From Campylobacterota bacterium (GTDB lineage: Bacteria > Campylobacterota > Campylobacteria > Campylobacterales > SZUA-545): a stretch of DNA of 5,950 nt. Under the pieces are notes generated by a model. The model saw nothing but the letters and a program-made list of their open reading frames with translations. It ran no database searches and had not been told where the DNA came from. Where the stretch lies: positions 1-5,950 of the forward strand of contig JAUPLZ010000133.1 in the NCBI GenBank assembly GCA_030836705.1. The letters are read 5' to 3'. Below, piece by piece: positions 5,368 to 5,950 of the stretch. The translations under genes and the position numbers were made by a program. Numbering within the stretch: the first letter of the stretch is position 1; the number at the start of each line of letters is the position of its first letter.

Positions 5368-5373
5368 ATTATA
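5368..5373 (-). promoter_or_regulatory. -10 element TATAAT of the rnpB promoter
   Basis: A perfect TATAAT on the minus strand ends seven bases before the first base of the P1 stem, placing the start site at about 5360-5361. No good -35 hexamer is seen at the expected distance; that region is the arm of the oorC terminator. The lack of a -35 is common for sigma-70 promoters in Campylobacter and Helicobacter. Confidence 0.75.
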
Positions 5374-5383
5374 TTAAAAGATC

Positions 5384-5423
5384 TATAAAAAGAGCGATAG
5401 TATAAAACCTCGCTCTTTTTATA
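5384..5423 (-). terminator. Strong intrinsic terminator after oorC
   Basis: TATAAAAAGAGCGA (5384-5397) and TCGCTCTTTTTATA (5410-5423) form a perfect 14-bp stem with a 12-base loop. Read on the minus strand, the GC part GAGCGA/TCGCTC is followed by five T and then ATA. It lies 14 bp after the oorC stop and ends transcription of the oor operon before the rnpB promoter. The symmetrical A and T tracts would let it work in either direction. Confidence 0.88.
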
Positions 5424-5436
5424 TGAGGATAATAAG

Positions 5437-5950
5437 CTATTTAGACATAGCCTCTTTGGCATATTTTTCGCCTAGCTCATACGCTTTTAGGTTTGCAGCT
5501 TTTACTTTTTCTGGAACTTTAGATAGCATAGTTTCAACTAGAACATCTCTATCCATAACATCTGTCATTGTTCTTGTGATTGCAAGAGCAACAACGGATT
5601 GAGTTACAACATTGCCAACTTCTTCTTTTGCGATAGTAATAATTGGAATCTCATAGATTTTCCATTTTTTTCTATCTTCTGCGCTAGGCTTTACTAAGTT
5701 TGGCTCAACTACGATTGTGCCGCCTTCTTTAACTCCGCTTTTGAACTGGTCATAGCTAATTTGAGCAGTTGAAAGCATAAATTCAATTTCACCCTCGTTC
5801 GCGTATGGGTATAAAATCTCAGTTTCATCAAGAAGAATATCAACTTTTGTCGCCCCGCCACGAACTTGAGAAGTGTAAGTAGCAGCTTTTACGCCAAAGC
5901 CACCTAATTTTATTTTTGCAGCGGCAAGAATTTCACCGGCAAGTAAAACA
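5437..5950 (-). CDS. oorC: 2-oxoglutarate:acceptor oxidoreductase gamma subunit OorC (5' truncated)
   Basis: This is the C-terminal 170 residues of the gamma subunit of a 2-oxoacid:ferredoxin/flavodoxin oxidoreductase, which converts 2-oxoglutarate and CoA to succinyl-CoA and CO2 with thiamine diphosphate and iron-sulfur clusters held in partner subunits. The frame is open to the window edge, so the start is missing; the Met codon at 5778 is internal. Visible landmarks are VLLAGEILAAAKIKLGGFGVKAATYTSQVRGGATKVDILLDE, which is the POR/KOR gamma domain, and EPNLVKPSAEDRKKWKIYEIPIITIAKEEVGN, TQSVVALAI and SKVPEKV near the end. The protein resembles OorC of Helicobacter and Campylobacter more than pyruvate oxidoreductase gamma, so OorC is preferred; the other subunits (oorD, oorA, oorB) are expected just beyond the window. 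TAG at 5439-5437 ends it, 14 bp before a strong terminator. Confidence 0.9.
   Translation of the reverse strand, partial: VLLAGEILAAAKIKLGGFGVKAATYTSQVRGGATKVDILLDETEILYPYANEGEIEFMLSTAQISYDQFKSGVKEGGTIVVEPNLVKPSAEDRKKWKIYEIPIITIAKEEVGNVVTQSVVALAITRTMTDVMDRDVLVETMLSKVPEKVKAANLKAYELGEKYAKEAMSK

Noticed and set aside
1..5950. CRISPR array, insertion sequence, prophage or tRNA gene
   Set aside because: No repeated spacer structure, transposase-like ORF, terminal inverted repeats or tRNA-like fold was seen; the window is compact core-genome sequence.

Overview
This AT-rich window looks like a stretch of a Campylobacterota (epsilonproteobacterial) genome, most likely a motile, microaerobic or anaerobic Campylobacter or close relative. 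The evidence is the flgF(flgG2)-flgG pair behind a Campylobacter-style sigma-54 promoter, an OorC-type 2-oxoglutarate:acceptor oxidoreductase gamma subunit, an NrdD/NrdG anaerobic ribonucleotide reductase, strong AAGGA-type ribosome binding sites, and a TATAAT -10 element without a clear -35. The species cannot be fixed from sequence alone. The first 18 bases are not genomic: they match the 3' end of the Illumina TruSeq read-1 adapter, so the window begins at an untrimmed contig end.

Layout. (1) 20-1360, plus strand: an anaerobic nucleotide-reduction operon. It holds the C-terminal part of NrdD, then a separate 55-residue ORF carrying the glycyl-radical segment that is normally the C-terminal end of NrdD, then the radical-SAM activase NrdG. 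The three are joined by 4-bp and 8-bp overlaps. (2) 1388-2236, plus strand: a secreted coiled-coil plus outer-membrane beta-barrel protein of unknown role, ending in an intrinsic terminator whose stem includes its stop codon. (3) 2253-3863, minus strand: flgG and flgF, the rod proteins of the flagellar basal body, driven by a sigma-54-like promoter at about 3895-3910. (4) 3956-5045, plus strand: a small degenerate GGDEF protein with a lost catalytic motif but a retained RxxD, tightly coupled to a YiiM-like MOSC-domain protein. (5) 5049-5360, minus strand: rnpB, the RNase P RNA, with its own -10 box. (6) 5437-5950, minus strand: the oorC 3' part, ended by a strong 14-bp hairpin terminator just upstream of the rnpB promoter.

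How the parts relate. The NrdD pieces and NrdG together would supply dNTPs under anoxia: NrdG cleaves S-adenosylmethionine to put a radical on the glycine of the small ORF, which must then dock on the NrdD body. FlgF and FlgG build the flagellar rod. The divergent GGDEF-like protein is a possible, untested c-di-GMP-related partner. OorC belongs to the ferredoxin/flavodoxin-linked TCA step. The most notable observation is the split NrdD with the radical glycine on its own tiny protein; next is the I-site-retaining degenerate GGDEF protein beside the flagellar genes.
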